A stretch of DNA of 64,000 bases from Plumapathes pennacea. Taxonomy: Eukaryota; Cnidaria; Anthozoa; Antipatharia; Myriopathidae. Positions 36,998 to 43,956 of the stretch are shown here, in pieces. The notes under the pieces are model-generated. The model saw nothing but the letters and a program-made list of their open reading frames with translations. It had not been told where the DNA came from and ran no database searches. How positions within the stretch are numbered: position 1 is the first letter of the stretch; each line of letters opens with the position of its first letter. The DNA lies in assembly GCA_964036295.1 (NCBI GenBank), contig OZ038463.1, positions 22,121,069 through 22,185,068 on the forward strand, read 5' to 3'. The translations under genes and the position numbers were made by a program.

Positions 36998-37195
36998 CTT
37001 TGAACAACCGGGCCCTGATGTTCTTTTCGACTTGTACGACTCTTAATTATTCCACTTTAATTTGTTTTCATTTGTTTCTATTAAAAGTAAGCTTTACAAA
37101 TGTGCTCCTACTCAGTGTTTGTAACTTCGTCTAATAAATTCTACTTTATGTAAATCTGTACTTACTATTCGCTGCTTTTACTGCCCAAAAGATAT
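22371..37195 (-). CDS. Adhesion G-protein-coupled receptor, F5/8C-stalk-GAIN-7TM (26 exons)
   Basis: A cell-surface receptor expected to bind extracellular or cell-bound ligands and signal through G proteins. I traced 26 exons with GT-AG borders and consistent phases: 5,021 nt, which with one base from an upstream exon is 1,674 codons including the stop. Order: end of signal peptide, F5/8C domain, Ser/Thr-rich stalk of repeated exon pairs, GAIN domain, GPS (CVFW...CSCDHLTHFAVLM), seven TM segments with family hallmarks (CWL, PLLGLTWIIGF, QGMFLFVFNT), charged cytoplasmic tail. The first coding exon was not found; in the left paralogue it lies 3 kb upstream of the microexon. Subfamily is not assigned. 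Introns carry a SINE, a TA-flanked MITE and microsatellites. Confidence 0.9.
23338..23379 (-). CDS. Receptor exon: end of TM7
   Basis: 42 nt, phase 0-0, acceptor CACCAG, donor GTTAGT. Encodes GMFLFVFNTWRWDE, matching the QGxFIFxFN block at the end of TM7 in adhesion receptors. Confidence 0.85.
23842..24030 (+). mobile_element. tRNA-Ser-derived SINE, copy 2
   Basis: Same family as 11556-11740: GGCAGCGTGGCCGAGTGG start, CTTGAAATCC loop, GGTTCAAGTCC B box, then the CCAACTGGTT hairpin tail. It lies in the last-but-one receptor intron, antisense to the gene. Confidence 0.85.
24138..24264 (-). CDS. Receptor exon: TM6 and start of TM7
   Basis: 127 nt, phase 2 in and 0 out. Encodes RTCVILFPLLGLTWIIGF (TM6 hallmark) and YLFVILNSMQ (TM7). 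Confidence 0.9.
24498..24586 (-). CDS. Receptor exon: end of TM5 and third cytoplasmic loop
   Basis: 89 nt, phase 0 in and 2 out. Encodes ANCFIFGQALRVVMKRKRNN, a hydrophobic end followed by a basic loop. Confidence 0.85.
24751..24817 (-). CDS. Receptor exon: TM5 with CWL motif
   Basis: 67 nt, phase 2 in and 0 out. Encodes CWLEAGGVAFWIFVAVAVAI; the CWL cysteine is the conserved partner in the extracellular-loop-2 disulfide. Confidence 0.9.
25006..25090 (-). CDS. Receptor exon: TM4
   Basis: 85 nt, phase 1 in and 2 out. Encodes LPLCLVAFSLVYEAYVNDGI and an extracellular loop. Confidence 0.85.
25335..25485 (-). CDS. Receptor exon: TM3
   Basis: 151 nt, phase 0 in and 1 out. Encodes CICFAALIMFFLLAAFAWML then VEGVQLYF, the WMLVEG-LY block conserved in adhesion and secretin-type receptors. 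Confidence 0.9.
25777..25879 (-). CDS. Receptor exon: first cytoplasmic loop and TM2
   Basis: 103 nt, phase 2 in and 0 out. Encodes SRLNLVGSLFLAQAAFMMGI. Confidence 0.85.
25966..26062. repeat. Trinucleotide-rich GTT/GCC repeat in intron
   Basis: Imperfect GTTGCC and GTTGTT repeats in a receptor intron. Confidence 0.8.
26419..26525 (-). CDS. Receptor exon: TM1
   Basis: 107 nt, phase 0 in and 2 out. Encodes LTALSYGGLGLSCLGHAFSI, the LxxxxYxGxxLSxxxL pattern of TM1. Confidence 0.85.
26816..26896. repeat. TTTA and GATT microsatellites
   Basis: Runs of TTTA followed by GATT units in the intron after the GPS exon. Confidence 0.85.
26949..27078 (-). CDS. Receptor exon: GPS cleavage site and tethered agonist
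   Basis: 130 nt, phase 2 in and 0 out. Contains KWSEDGC and CSCDHLTHFAVLM. HL/T is the autoproteolysis site, and the residues after it, THFAVLM, match the TxFAVLM tethered-agonist consensus. All four GPS cysteines and the Trp are present across this and the previous exon, so cleavage is predicted. Confidence 0.92.
27513..27565 (-). CDS. Receptor exon: start of GPS (CVFW)
   Basis: 53 nt, phase 0 in and 2 out. Encodes GPACVFWRFHR, the CxFW start of the GPS motif. Confidence 0.85.
27919..28009 (-). CDS. Receptor exon: GAIN domain
   Basis: 91 nt, phase 2 in and 0 out. Encodes VNSDIIAVSAE and KKVKIVFKHPK, matching beta strands of GAIN subdomain B. Confidence 0.8.
28089..28150. repeat. (TAC)n microsatellite, left half
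   Basis: ACT/TAC triplets, continuous with the run at 28713 once the MITE between them is removed. Confidence 0.9.
28152..28712. mobile_element. MITE with 28-bp TIRs and TA duplication inside a microsatellite
   Basis: GAGTGATTTCAATAAACCCG at the left end is exactly inverted at the right end (28 bp). TA is on both sides (28150-28151, 28713-28714), and (ACT)n flanks both ends. 561 bp, non-coding. TA duplication suggests Tc1/mariner mobilisation. It lies in a receptor intron. Confidence 0.85.
28713..28797. repeat. (TAC)n microsatellite, right half
   Basis: About 85 bp of ACT triplets, then imperfect GCT/CTA triplets to ~28850. Confidence 0.9.
28976..29048 (-). CDS. Receptor exon: GAIN domain core strand
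   Basis: 73 nt, phase 1 in and 2 out. Encodes VYLVAVVYKDMKSLL, the typical GAIN VAVVYK strand. Confidence 0.85.
29195..29311 (-). CDS. Receptor exon: GAIN domain
   Basis: 117 nt, phase 1 in and 1 out. Encodes FMVVPPGTFGNE. The donor is GTTCGT; an alternative GTACCT donor 16-17 nt earlier would also keep phase, so the last few residues are uncertain. Confidence 0.75.
29678..29837 (-). CDS. Receptor exon: GAIN subdomain A
   Basis: 160 nt, phase 0 in and 1 out. Encodes LVSNLTNSLIEEATPNNGES and GFEGFALKYAKNHL, helical GAIN sequence. Confidence 0.85.
30588..30647 (-). CDS. Receptor exon: stalk to GAIN junction
   Basis: 60 nt, phase 0-0, encodes YEDFSKSLKNADPKKKSSLQ. Flanked by CTTAG and GTTGG. 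Confidence 0.7.
30803..31083 (-). CDS. Receptor stalk exon Y0 (ancestral 3' member)
   Basis: 281 nt, phase 1 in and 0 out. The first 80 residues match Y1 and Y2, while the end (FTSPTSSTNNV) is unique. The switch occurs at TGTTA 30836-30840, the duplication breakpoint. Ser/Thr-rich, probably O-glycosylated. Confidence 0.85.
31404..31646 (-). CDS. Receptor stalk exon X1
   Basis: 243 nt, phase 1-1, 81 residues, Ser/Thr-rich (SSWYSAGKISRTAMTKETW). Nearly identical to X2 and X3. Confidence 0.85.
31954..32484 (-). CDS. Receptor stalk exon Y1 (chimeric)
   Basis: 531 nt, phase 1-1, 177 residues. Its 5' part equals Y0 and its 3' part equals Y3, joined at TGTTA (32237-32241). Ends in a Thr run (LPTTTTKKP). 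Confidence 0.88.
32799..33041 (-). CDS. Receptor stalk exon X2
   Basis: 243 nt, phase 1-1; differs from X1 by a few residues (for example YIAGRISRKA). Confidence 0.85.
33349..33879 (-). CDS. Receptor stalk exon Y2 (chimeric)
   Basis: 531 nt, phase 1-1; same chimeric structure as Y1, junction at 33632-33636. Confidence 0.88.
34193..34435 (-). CDS. Receptor stalk exon X3
   Basis: 243 nt, phase 1-1; near-identical to X1 and X2. The intron to its upstream Y3 exon is shortened by about 35 bp compared with the other units. Confidence 0.85.
34706..35062 (-). CDS. Receptor stalk exon Y3 (ancestral 5' member)
   Basis: 357 nt, phase 1-1. Starts ISSSQAPGSTSRADITSKET, unique among the main-gene copies, then joins the shared 3' part after 34993. 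The same type of exon is found at 51875, 61814 and 63112. Confidence 0.85.
35657..35795 (-). CDS. Receptor exon: F5/8C domain, C-terminal half
   Basis: 139 nt, phase 0 in and 1 out. Encodes NTVVKNNLKPPLTAKTLRIN and RMRVELYGC, the conserved end of a discoidin (F5/8 type C) domain with its closing cysteine. Confidence 0.92.
36165..36502 (-). CDS. Receptor exon: F5/8C domain, N-terminal half
   Basis: 338 nt, phase 1 in and 0 out. Encodes CTDPLGMED at the opening cysteine, WINYRVHGVGWRARTDDQMQ, the WLQIDL strand and HVTGIATQGGKY. The domain typically binds lipids, carbohydrates or matrix proteins. The frame is open upstream of the acceptor in this copy but blocked by a stop in the left paralogue, which supports splicing here. 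Confidence 0.93.
36871..37015. mobile_element. 145-bp MITE (GGGCCC termini)
   Basis: Termini GGGCCCAGTTGTTAAA and, inverted, GGGCCCGGTTGTTCAAA, with internal TGGATAGC/GCTATCCA repeats. The orthologous intron of the left paralogue (near 9060) lacks it, giving an empty-site comparison. Confidence 0.8.
37166..37195 (-). CDS. Receptor 30-nt microexon: end of signal peptide
   Basis: Acceptor TTTATTTCAG and donor GTAAGTAC, phase 1-1. Encodes IFWAVKAAN. Conserved in the left paralogue with mostly silent changes. VKA/AN is a plausible signal-peptidase site. Confidence 0.6.
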
Positions 37196-37505
37196 CTGAA
37201 ATAAAATAATGCACATTCTCACTTAGTAAATGTGTGAATAACTTCAACAGAAATATTTCACAGTAAAGAACCTGAACATTTGATTTGGACTTGCATTAGA
37301 AAAGTTAACTATAATCTTATTATTACTGTTAACTTTTCTTGAAGTTAAAAGGCTGATTGCGACTGGAATAAGAACTAAATGAAAATGAAGCTAAAGTTTA
37401 AAATATGCCACTCAAGGACGGAGTCACCTACCAGTGAATTCAGCAAATCAACATCAAGACTAAACAAACGCTCAGCAATTATCGCGGAGAAAAATGCTGT
37501 TTTTA
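37196..37505. other. Upstream intron of receptor gene
   Basis: Homology with the paralogue ends within ~60 bp of the microexon. No signal-peptide exon was recognised here. Confidence 0.4.
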
Positions 37506-38844
37506 TCCCCGAACGAAGTCAGGGAAATATTTACGACGCTAATGCAACATAGTCGGCTCATTTGAAGACTCCAAGCGCGTCGCCATCTCGAAATCTAATG
37601 TTCGTGTGTGTGTGTGTTTGTGTGTGCGATGCGACCTTTTTATGTCCAAATAAGGCAATGACGTAATTATTATCGACTAGCGTCACCGCCATGTTTTTAA
37701 GAAAGATTTGAACGAAGCAACAATTGTACGTAACTGCGTTCACGAAAATGAATTTAAAAGCTAGAAAACTTGAAACAGAACGATCTCGCGAAGCTCGTCT
37801 TCAAAAGAGAAGCGAACAGGCACTTCAAGAGCGAAAGCGGACCGAAGAGAAGACTCCGCAAAGACAACAGCGAATGAATGCCGACCAAAAGCGACATGAA
37901 CAGAAGCGGGTAACACAGACAACTCCGCAAAGGGAACAGCGCTTGAAAGCAAATCGGGAGCTTCAGACGCCGTTTTGTGTTAAACTCAGATACTTATTTA
38001 GAAAGGACAAGCAACAAAGGTTAGTCAGTGGAAACCGAACAATCACCGTGACAAATATATTGTATCCCGTATAGTATGTAACTCGATCACTTCAAGAATG
38101 TATTAAAATCTGTATGCTGATCATTTTCCCTCGAAGGATTGTTTTACTACGCTTCTTTCGCCAGTTTCGGCTACCGTATTCGCTCAGAGCAATCGGAACT
38201 TGGAGTCTTGAATGATTTAGTCAGATCAGTGTCTTATTTTTCTGTAATCTGACACGCGGTGATTGCAGCGAGAATCGTTCACAAGCCCTTAGAAGCATTA
38301 CTGGGTCTGAAGCCCGTGTATAATTTGAAGTAAACTGTTCAAGTTTTGCTTTGATTCTGGGAGAAATCTTGCTGTTTTGAGTGGGTTCACATACAAAACA
38401 ATTCGAGCCTATTAAATATGCATGTCTGAATCTGGTGCATGCAGTCCAGAGTAAAAACAAATCGCACAGGAAGCCTATTTAATTGTACTGCCTATGAATT
38501 CAAAATTGGAAAATCAGTGTTCCTTTTTTCCCGTACTACGACGGCCGACCAACTTCAAACTTTGAGTATTAAATTTTGAGAACGTGCTTGGCAGACTGTA
38601 TGAATTAATTTGACGTGCCGACCGTGGGAAATACGTACTTCGTCACGCAATCGATTCTTTTTTCAACGCAAAAGTATAACACACACCATTCTTTTTCTCC
38701 TTCCTTTGCGTGTAGCACTTGAGTTCGAAGAAAAGATTGAGTTAACATTTCGGTAAAACAAAGGCTACTCTTGTTGGGAGTTACCAAAATAAAAGTCCCA
38801 TCAATGGCAGAGTGAGGGGGTATCTGCGATTATCGTATTTCTAG
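37506..38844 (+). mobile_element. Helitron-like element, copy 1
   Basis: Starts TCCCCGAACGAAG after host A and ends ...ATCGTATTTCTAG before host T, fitting Helitron rules (5' TC, 3' CTRR, insertion between A and T, no target duplication). A short stem TGCGA-TTA-TCGTA sits just before the 3' end. 1,339 bp; no helicase or Rep frame, so non-autonomous. Confidence 0.75.
37748..38074 (+). CDS. Helitron-encoded basic repeat protein (fragment)
   Basis: From ATG 37748 (MNLKARKLETERSREARLQK), Arg/Lys/Glu/Gln-rich with a ~26-residue heptad-like repeat (RMNADQKRHEQKRVTQTTPQ). Such repeats occur at the N-terminus of some Helitron-associated proteins (inference from memory of the family). No Rep or helicase domain follows. 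Confidence 0.5.
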   Translation: MNLKARKLETERSREARLQKRSEQALQERKRTEEKTPQRQQRMNADQKRHEQKRVTQTTPQREQRLKANRELQTPFCVKLRYLFRKDKQQRLVSGNRTITVTNILYPV

Positions 38845-39651
38845 TATTTATTGAGTCATTAATTATCAAAGTCAAATTAACTTTACTTCACTAGAAAAAA
38901 ATCTCAAATGACTCGATTTGGGTTTAAATCTGACGTAACTTTACAAACGCGCGGTTTTCAGTGACATCGCATCATAGAAATCCTCCGGTAGAGCGCTTCT
39001 TTGTAGAAACGGACTGAAGGGCATTTTAACTTGAGTTCGAGATATTTTTGAGACTGCAAAACAGTTTCACGTCAACAAGCGGCAATTTTCCTAGTAATTA
39101 TGTTTGGTTCCGTTCATTAAAATTTTTAAAATTATCATATAGAACTGGGTTTGGTTGTTTAAATTTAAAAGCTAATCCACCGCACGCTTAACTAAACTCA
39201 TTTTCAGATTTTCTTGGTGAAAAAGAAAAAGACAAAACAAAATGTTTTGGTCAAAATCAACTAAAGATCTTGTGTTAGCTTAAATTTCTAAAGTAAAGTT
39301 TGTTCGAGATAAACAGCTTTTATTATCCAGGCTTGTACACAAGATATTTAGACCTCAATCAGGATTGAGTTGTCATGTTTTGAACTTGGACTGCGAGCGA
39401 TTGTTCGTAAGCCAGCTTGCCGGACAAATTATTTTCGAAGAAACCGTTATCATCTGAACAAGTGGAAGTTTTTGCTTTGCTATTAGCATTTGCTCAGGAA
39501 GACACACACGATAAACTCGTATGGTCCCTGCACACCATACAATCAGTGACCAGAACTACGTTGCCGTAGTTTTAATTTAGACGGTGCAAAATGGTTTCTC
39601 GTCGACAAGCGGCCATTTTCACGTTGTTACTTTCCTTCCATTTAAAATTTA
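38845..39651. other. Spacer between two inverted Helitrons, part of repeat family R
   Basis: 39130-39550 is a diverged relative of 41447-41870 (AGATCTTG, AAGATATTTAGA, CATCTGAACA-GTGGAAGTTTT anchors). No coding content recognised. Confidence 0.5.
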
Positions 39652-40532
39652 CTAGAAATACGATAATCGCAGATACCCCCTCACTCTGCCATTGATGGGA
39701 CTTTTACTTTGGTAACTCCCAACAAGAGTAGCCTATGTTTTACCGAAATGTTGACTCAATCTTTTCTTCGAACTCAAGTGCTACACGCAAAGGAAGGAGA
39801 AAAAGAATGGTGTGTGTTTTACTTTTGCGTTGAAAAAAAGAGTCGATTGCGTGACGAAGTACGTATTTCCCACGGTCAGCACGTCAAATTAATTCATACA
39901 GTCTGCCAAGCACGTTCTTAAAATTTAATACTCAAAGTTTGAAGTTGGTCGGCCGTCGTAGTACGGGAAAAAAGGAACACTGATTTTCCAATTTTGAATT
40001 CATAGGCAGTACAATTAAATAGGCTTCCTGTGCGATTTGTTTTTACTCTGGACTACATGCACCAGACTCAGGCATGCATATTTAATAGGCTCGAATTGTT
40101 TTGTATGTGAACCCACTCAAAACAGCATGATTTCTCCCAGAATCAAAGCAAAACTTGAACAGTTTACTTCAAATTATACACGGGCTTCAGACCCAGTAAT
40201 ACTTCTAAGGGCTTGTGAACGATTCTCGCTGCAATCACCGCGTGTCAGATTACAGAAAAATAAGACATCTGACTAAATCATTCAAGACTCCAAGTTCCGA
40301 TTGCTCTGAGCGAATACGGTAGCCGAAACTGGCGAAAGAAGCGTAGTAAAACAATACTTCGAGGGAAAATGATCAACATACAGATTTTAATACATTCTTG
40401 AAGTGATCGAGTTACAAGGTATACGGGATAGAATATGTTTGTCACGGTGATTGTTCGATTTCCACTGACTAACCTTTGTTGCTTGTCCTTTCTAAATAAG
40501 TATCTGAGTTTAACACAAAACGGCGTCTGAAG

Positions 40533-41107
40533 CTACCGATTCGCTTTCAAGCGCTGTTTCCTTTGCGGAGTTGTCTGTGTTACCCGCTTCTGTTCATGTC
40601 GCTTTTGGTCGGCATTCATTCGCTGTTGTCTTTGCAGAGTCTTTTCTTCGGCCCGCTTTTTCTCCTGAAGGTCCCGATTCGCTTTCAAGCGCTGTTCTTT
40701 TTGCGGAGTTTTCTGTGTTACCCGCTTCTGTTCATGTCGCTTTTGGTCGGCATTCATGCGCTGTTGTCTTTGCAGAGTCTTCTCTTCGGCCCGCTTTTTC
40801 TCCTGAAGTTTCCGATTTGCTTTCAAGCGCTGTTCTCTTTGCGGTCCGTTGTCTGCGTTACCCGCTTCTGTTTATGTCGCTTTCGATCGGCATTCATGCG
40901 CTGTTTTCTTTGCGGAGTCGTTTCTTCGGCACGCTTCTGTTTATGATGCTGTCGATCATAACAGGATTGTCGCCTTTTCTCGAGACGAATTTGGCGTTGT
41001 TCGCTCGTTTCACGATTTCGCATTGCTCGTGCCTGTTCCCTTCTTATTTGAAGACGAGCTTCGTGAGACTGTTGTGTTTCAAGTTCTTCAGTTTTTAAGT
41101 TTTCCAT
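40533..41107 (-). CDS. Helitron basic repeat protein, expanded, frameshifted
   Basis: Two overlapping minus frames (41107-40823 and 40826-40533) encode MENLKTEELETQQSHEARLQ and then several ~26-residue repeats with RMNADQKRHEQKR and KANRDLQEKKRAEEKT. A short indel near 40825-40850 separates the frames. The left copy has about one repeat unit; here at least three. Confidence 0.5.
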
Positions 41108-41187
41108 TTTCGTGAACGCAGCTACGATATATTGTTGCTTCGTCCAAATCTAAATGCTTCATTCAAATCTAATTTCTCTTATTCGGA

Positions 41188-41285
41188 GTAAAACTACAGG
41201 CCAGGGCACACGTGATCAATCCGGCCTTTGTTATTAGTAAAACTACAGGCCAGGGCACACGTGATCGATCCGGCCTTTGTTATTG
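41188..41285. repeat. 49-bp tandem repeat, two copies
   Basis: GTAAAACTACAGGCCAGGGC and following bases occur at 41188 and 41237 with one difference, inside Helitron copy 2. Confidence 0.9.
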
Positions 41286-41446
41286 GTTAGCAGGGTAACC
41301 GCGCCTAAAGTCGTACGCCAGACTGACTGACTGACAGACAACGTTAGATTTTGAGATGGCGACCCGCTTGGAGTCAGCAAGTAAAGCGGTATAAAGCGGT
41401 ATTACTGCATTAGTGCCGTGATTATTTCCCTCACTTCGTTCGGGGA

Positions 41447-42158
41447 AAAAGTTGCTATGGAGAACTGGGCTGGGTTTGTTCAAAGTTGTTCAAAAGCCGC
41501 TAATCCATCGCACAATTAACTATAAACTCATCTTCTGATTCTCTTGGTGAAAACAAACAAACAAACAAAAACCACCTTTCGGTCTAAATCACCCAAGATC
41601 TTGATTCAGCTTAAATTTCATTAGTAAATTTTGTTTGAGAGAAACAGCTTTCATTATCAAGGCTTTTACATAAGATATTTAGATCTAAATCAAGATCAGC
41701 AGAGTCATTTTTGAACTAGCTGGCCCAACTGCATGCGGTTGTCGGTAAGGCAGCTTCCCGCACACAATGTTTTAGAAAGAGAAGCCGTATCATCTGAACA
41801 GGTGGAAGTTTTCGTTTTGTTAATGAAATTTCGTCAGGAAGACGCACATGGAAAACTCGCACGGGTCCCTGGATGACACCATTTAAGCCCCGATCAAACT
41901 ATTACCACACAAGTAGTGATTGGCTCGTCAATCTTGGCGTAGCAAGTACCATTTATCTTCTGGTGGCTTCTCGTGAAACAGTCTTGCGCGCGAACCTGAT
42001 TTTAGCTTTTTCTTTTTCTTTTTATTATATCTATTTTGGGAGCTGGTTATAAAATTTGTGTGGTATATACTATAACAATTATTCGCCGAAAAAAGGGTGA
42101 ACAGTTGTGATGCGCTATCAATGAATTATAGCTGATGATAGTTAATGGATCGCAACTA
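41447..42158. repeat. Repeat family R, copy 2, left part
   Basis: Matches 10151-10558 and 58040-60086. Contains the uninterrupted TTTAAGCCCCGATC site (around 41890) and a TTTATTATATCTATTTTGGG site (around 42021), which serve as empty sites for the LTR element and Helitron copy 3. Confidence 0.75.
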
Positions 42159-42587
42159 CAGTGGAACCTCCCGTAAGCGACCATCCTTCGTTTGTCTTTA
42201 AGTGGTCACTTACGGGAATTTCTCACCATGAGAGGCCTAAGTAACAATCAGCTTTGAGCAACAACCAGTGTCAAATAATGCAGCTTTAGTGGGTGAAAAA
42301 TAACTTGTGTTTTAAGAAATCAACATTGTGTTCTACTGCACGGTACAATACATATGTTAGTGTTTTGTCAGGTCCGGTTTCTGTAAAGAAGTTAATTTGC
42401 TCAGAAATTTGTCCTTTGAGAGCATGGAGTGGTCGCTTACCGAGGTAAAAAATAAATAAATAAACAAAAGAAAAACTCAAACAGTGAGCCTCTGGGGTCT
42501 GGGTTGATCATGGAGGAGTGAAGACGCGTTTGTTTAAGCTCCCGAAGAAACCGGAGAAGCTGAGAAATATCTGGCAATAAGTGTTAC

Positions 42588-43461
42588 ATGGCTGAGTCTG
42601 AATCATGTAAAAGAAAAACAAGAGGAAGTAGCAGTAGCAGTTCGTCTGATAACGATATCACCTCACCAGAAGGAAAGAAAATTTGTGAATCACACGTGGT
42701 AACCATCGTGGAAAGCGAAAGCGAGAGTGACGAAGTACTGCGAGCCTGGGCATGTCAGAACAAATTGCAAATCAGCTGCAGCTGATCCTAAATAAGCTGG
42801 AAAGAGTCGAGGGGAAACTCGAAGAAGTGGTAACATCTGTCGCCAAACTCGAAACTGCGGTCCACAAAGTTCAGAGCAAGGTGACAAATCTCGAAGACAG
42901 AACCAACAAGCTCGATAAATTGGTTACTGAGATGGACGAAAGTCTTGAATTTACAAATGCAGAAGTCGAAGAATTGAAAGGTAAGGAGCAGAAGCACCTG
43001 GAAGAGATCAAAGCCTTAAACGACAAAGTCCTATATCAAGAAGTATATAATTGCAGAGAGAACTTGCGTTTTGTTGGAATCCAAGAAGCAAAGGATAACG
43101 AAGAAAATACACGAAATTGTGCACGAATTTCTGGAGAAGGGATTAGGCATCGAAAACGCACGTAGCATTGAATTTCAGAGGATCCACCGTATCGGGAGAA
43201 AGAGAGATGGGCCGGCAAGTACGGCCAATCATAGCAAGATATTTAAGATACGGAGAGCGCGAGATGGTCTACAAGAAGGCGGTAGCATCAAGAGAGCGCC
43301 GAAGAGAGAAGGTATTGGTGGACCTCCCAAAGGAAATCAGGGAAAGACGACATCAGCAATGGCCGAAGCTGAATGAAACAAGACGACAAGGGAAGCAAGC
43401 ACACTTCAGTAGACCTGAGCCGGACAAGATGTACATCGACAGTATCTTTGTCCCTATGTAA
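42588..43461 (+). pseudogene. LINE ORF1 protein, frameshifted
   Basis: Begins MAESESCKRKTRGSSSSSSS, then (frame change near 42750) a coiled coil of heptads (LNKLERVEGKLEEVVTSVAK), then an RRM-like block (YNCRENLRFVGIQE) and, after another frameshift near 43085-43095, IEFQRIHRIGRKR and the C-terminal domain. This is the layout of L1-type ORF1p, an RNA-binding trimeric chaperone. Confidence 0.8.
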
Positions 43462-43956
43462 ATTCCAATCAGAAACAGTAATCACAAAGACCCTTACTTC
43501 TTTCGTCTATTAATTTTCTAAACTGCAGTGAAATTTATTAGTGTGGTCATGCTTGTATAGAGCAGCCAGATATTTTTCTCACTTTTATATCGTCTATTAT
43601 CTTTCTACTTTTTATAGTTCGGGAGTTTAAAAGAACGAACGTATGATTTCGGCTGTGGAAAGGGTGAAAAGTTCCAATTCCCATGGGCTGCAATTAAGAT
43701 AGATATATCTTGCAGCCTCTTATAGATATTTTGTTGTATATTGTGCTAGTTAATTTGTTTTGTTTTGTGTGTAATGATGCATTGTATTTTTAGAGGTAGT
43801 TCGTGTGTGTGAAAGTAAATCAGATATCTCGGTCGCTTCAGTAGTTTTGGTGGGGGAGTACGTCCAAGAAAAAACTCCGCCTACTATATTTGCTCAAATA
43901 CTGAACTTTAAAAAAATTCAGCTCAAAAGAAAACGTATCGAGGGATTCGCTCCTCG

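Larger units (their letters stand above)
39652..41446 (-). mobile_element. Helitron-like element, copy 2 (inverted)
   Basis: The reverse complement starts TCCCCGAACGAAG and ends CTAG before host T. 1,795 bp, homologous to copy 1 over its whole length but longer because its peptide repeat is expanded. The base before its 5' end is T rather than A. Together with copy 1 it forms an inverted repeat of about 1.3 kb arms around an 807-bp spacer. Confidence 0.75.

Noticed and set aside
37421..37460. Candidate first exon ending in G|GTAGGTGA on the minus strand
   Set aside because: The ATG there meets TGA after four codons and the required phase-1 frame has a stop just upstream.
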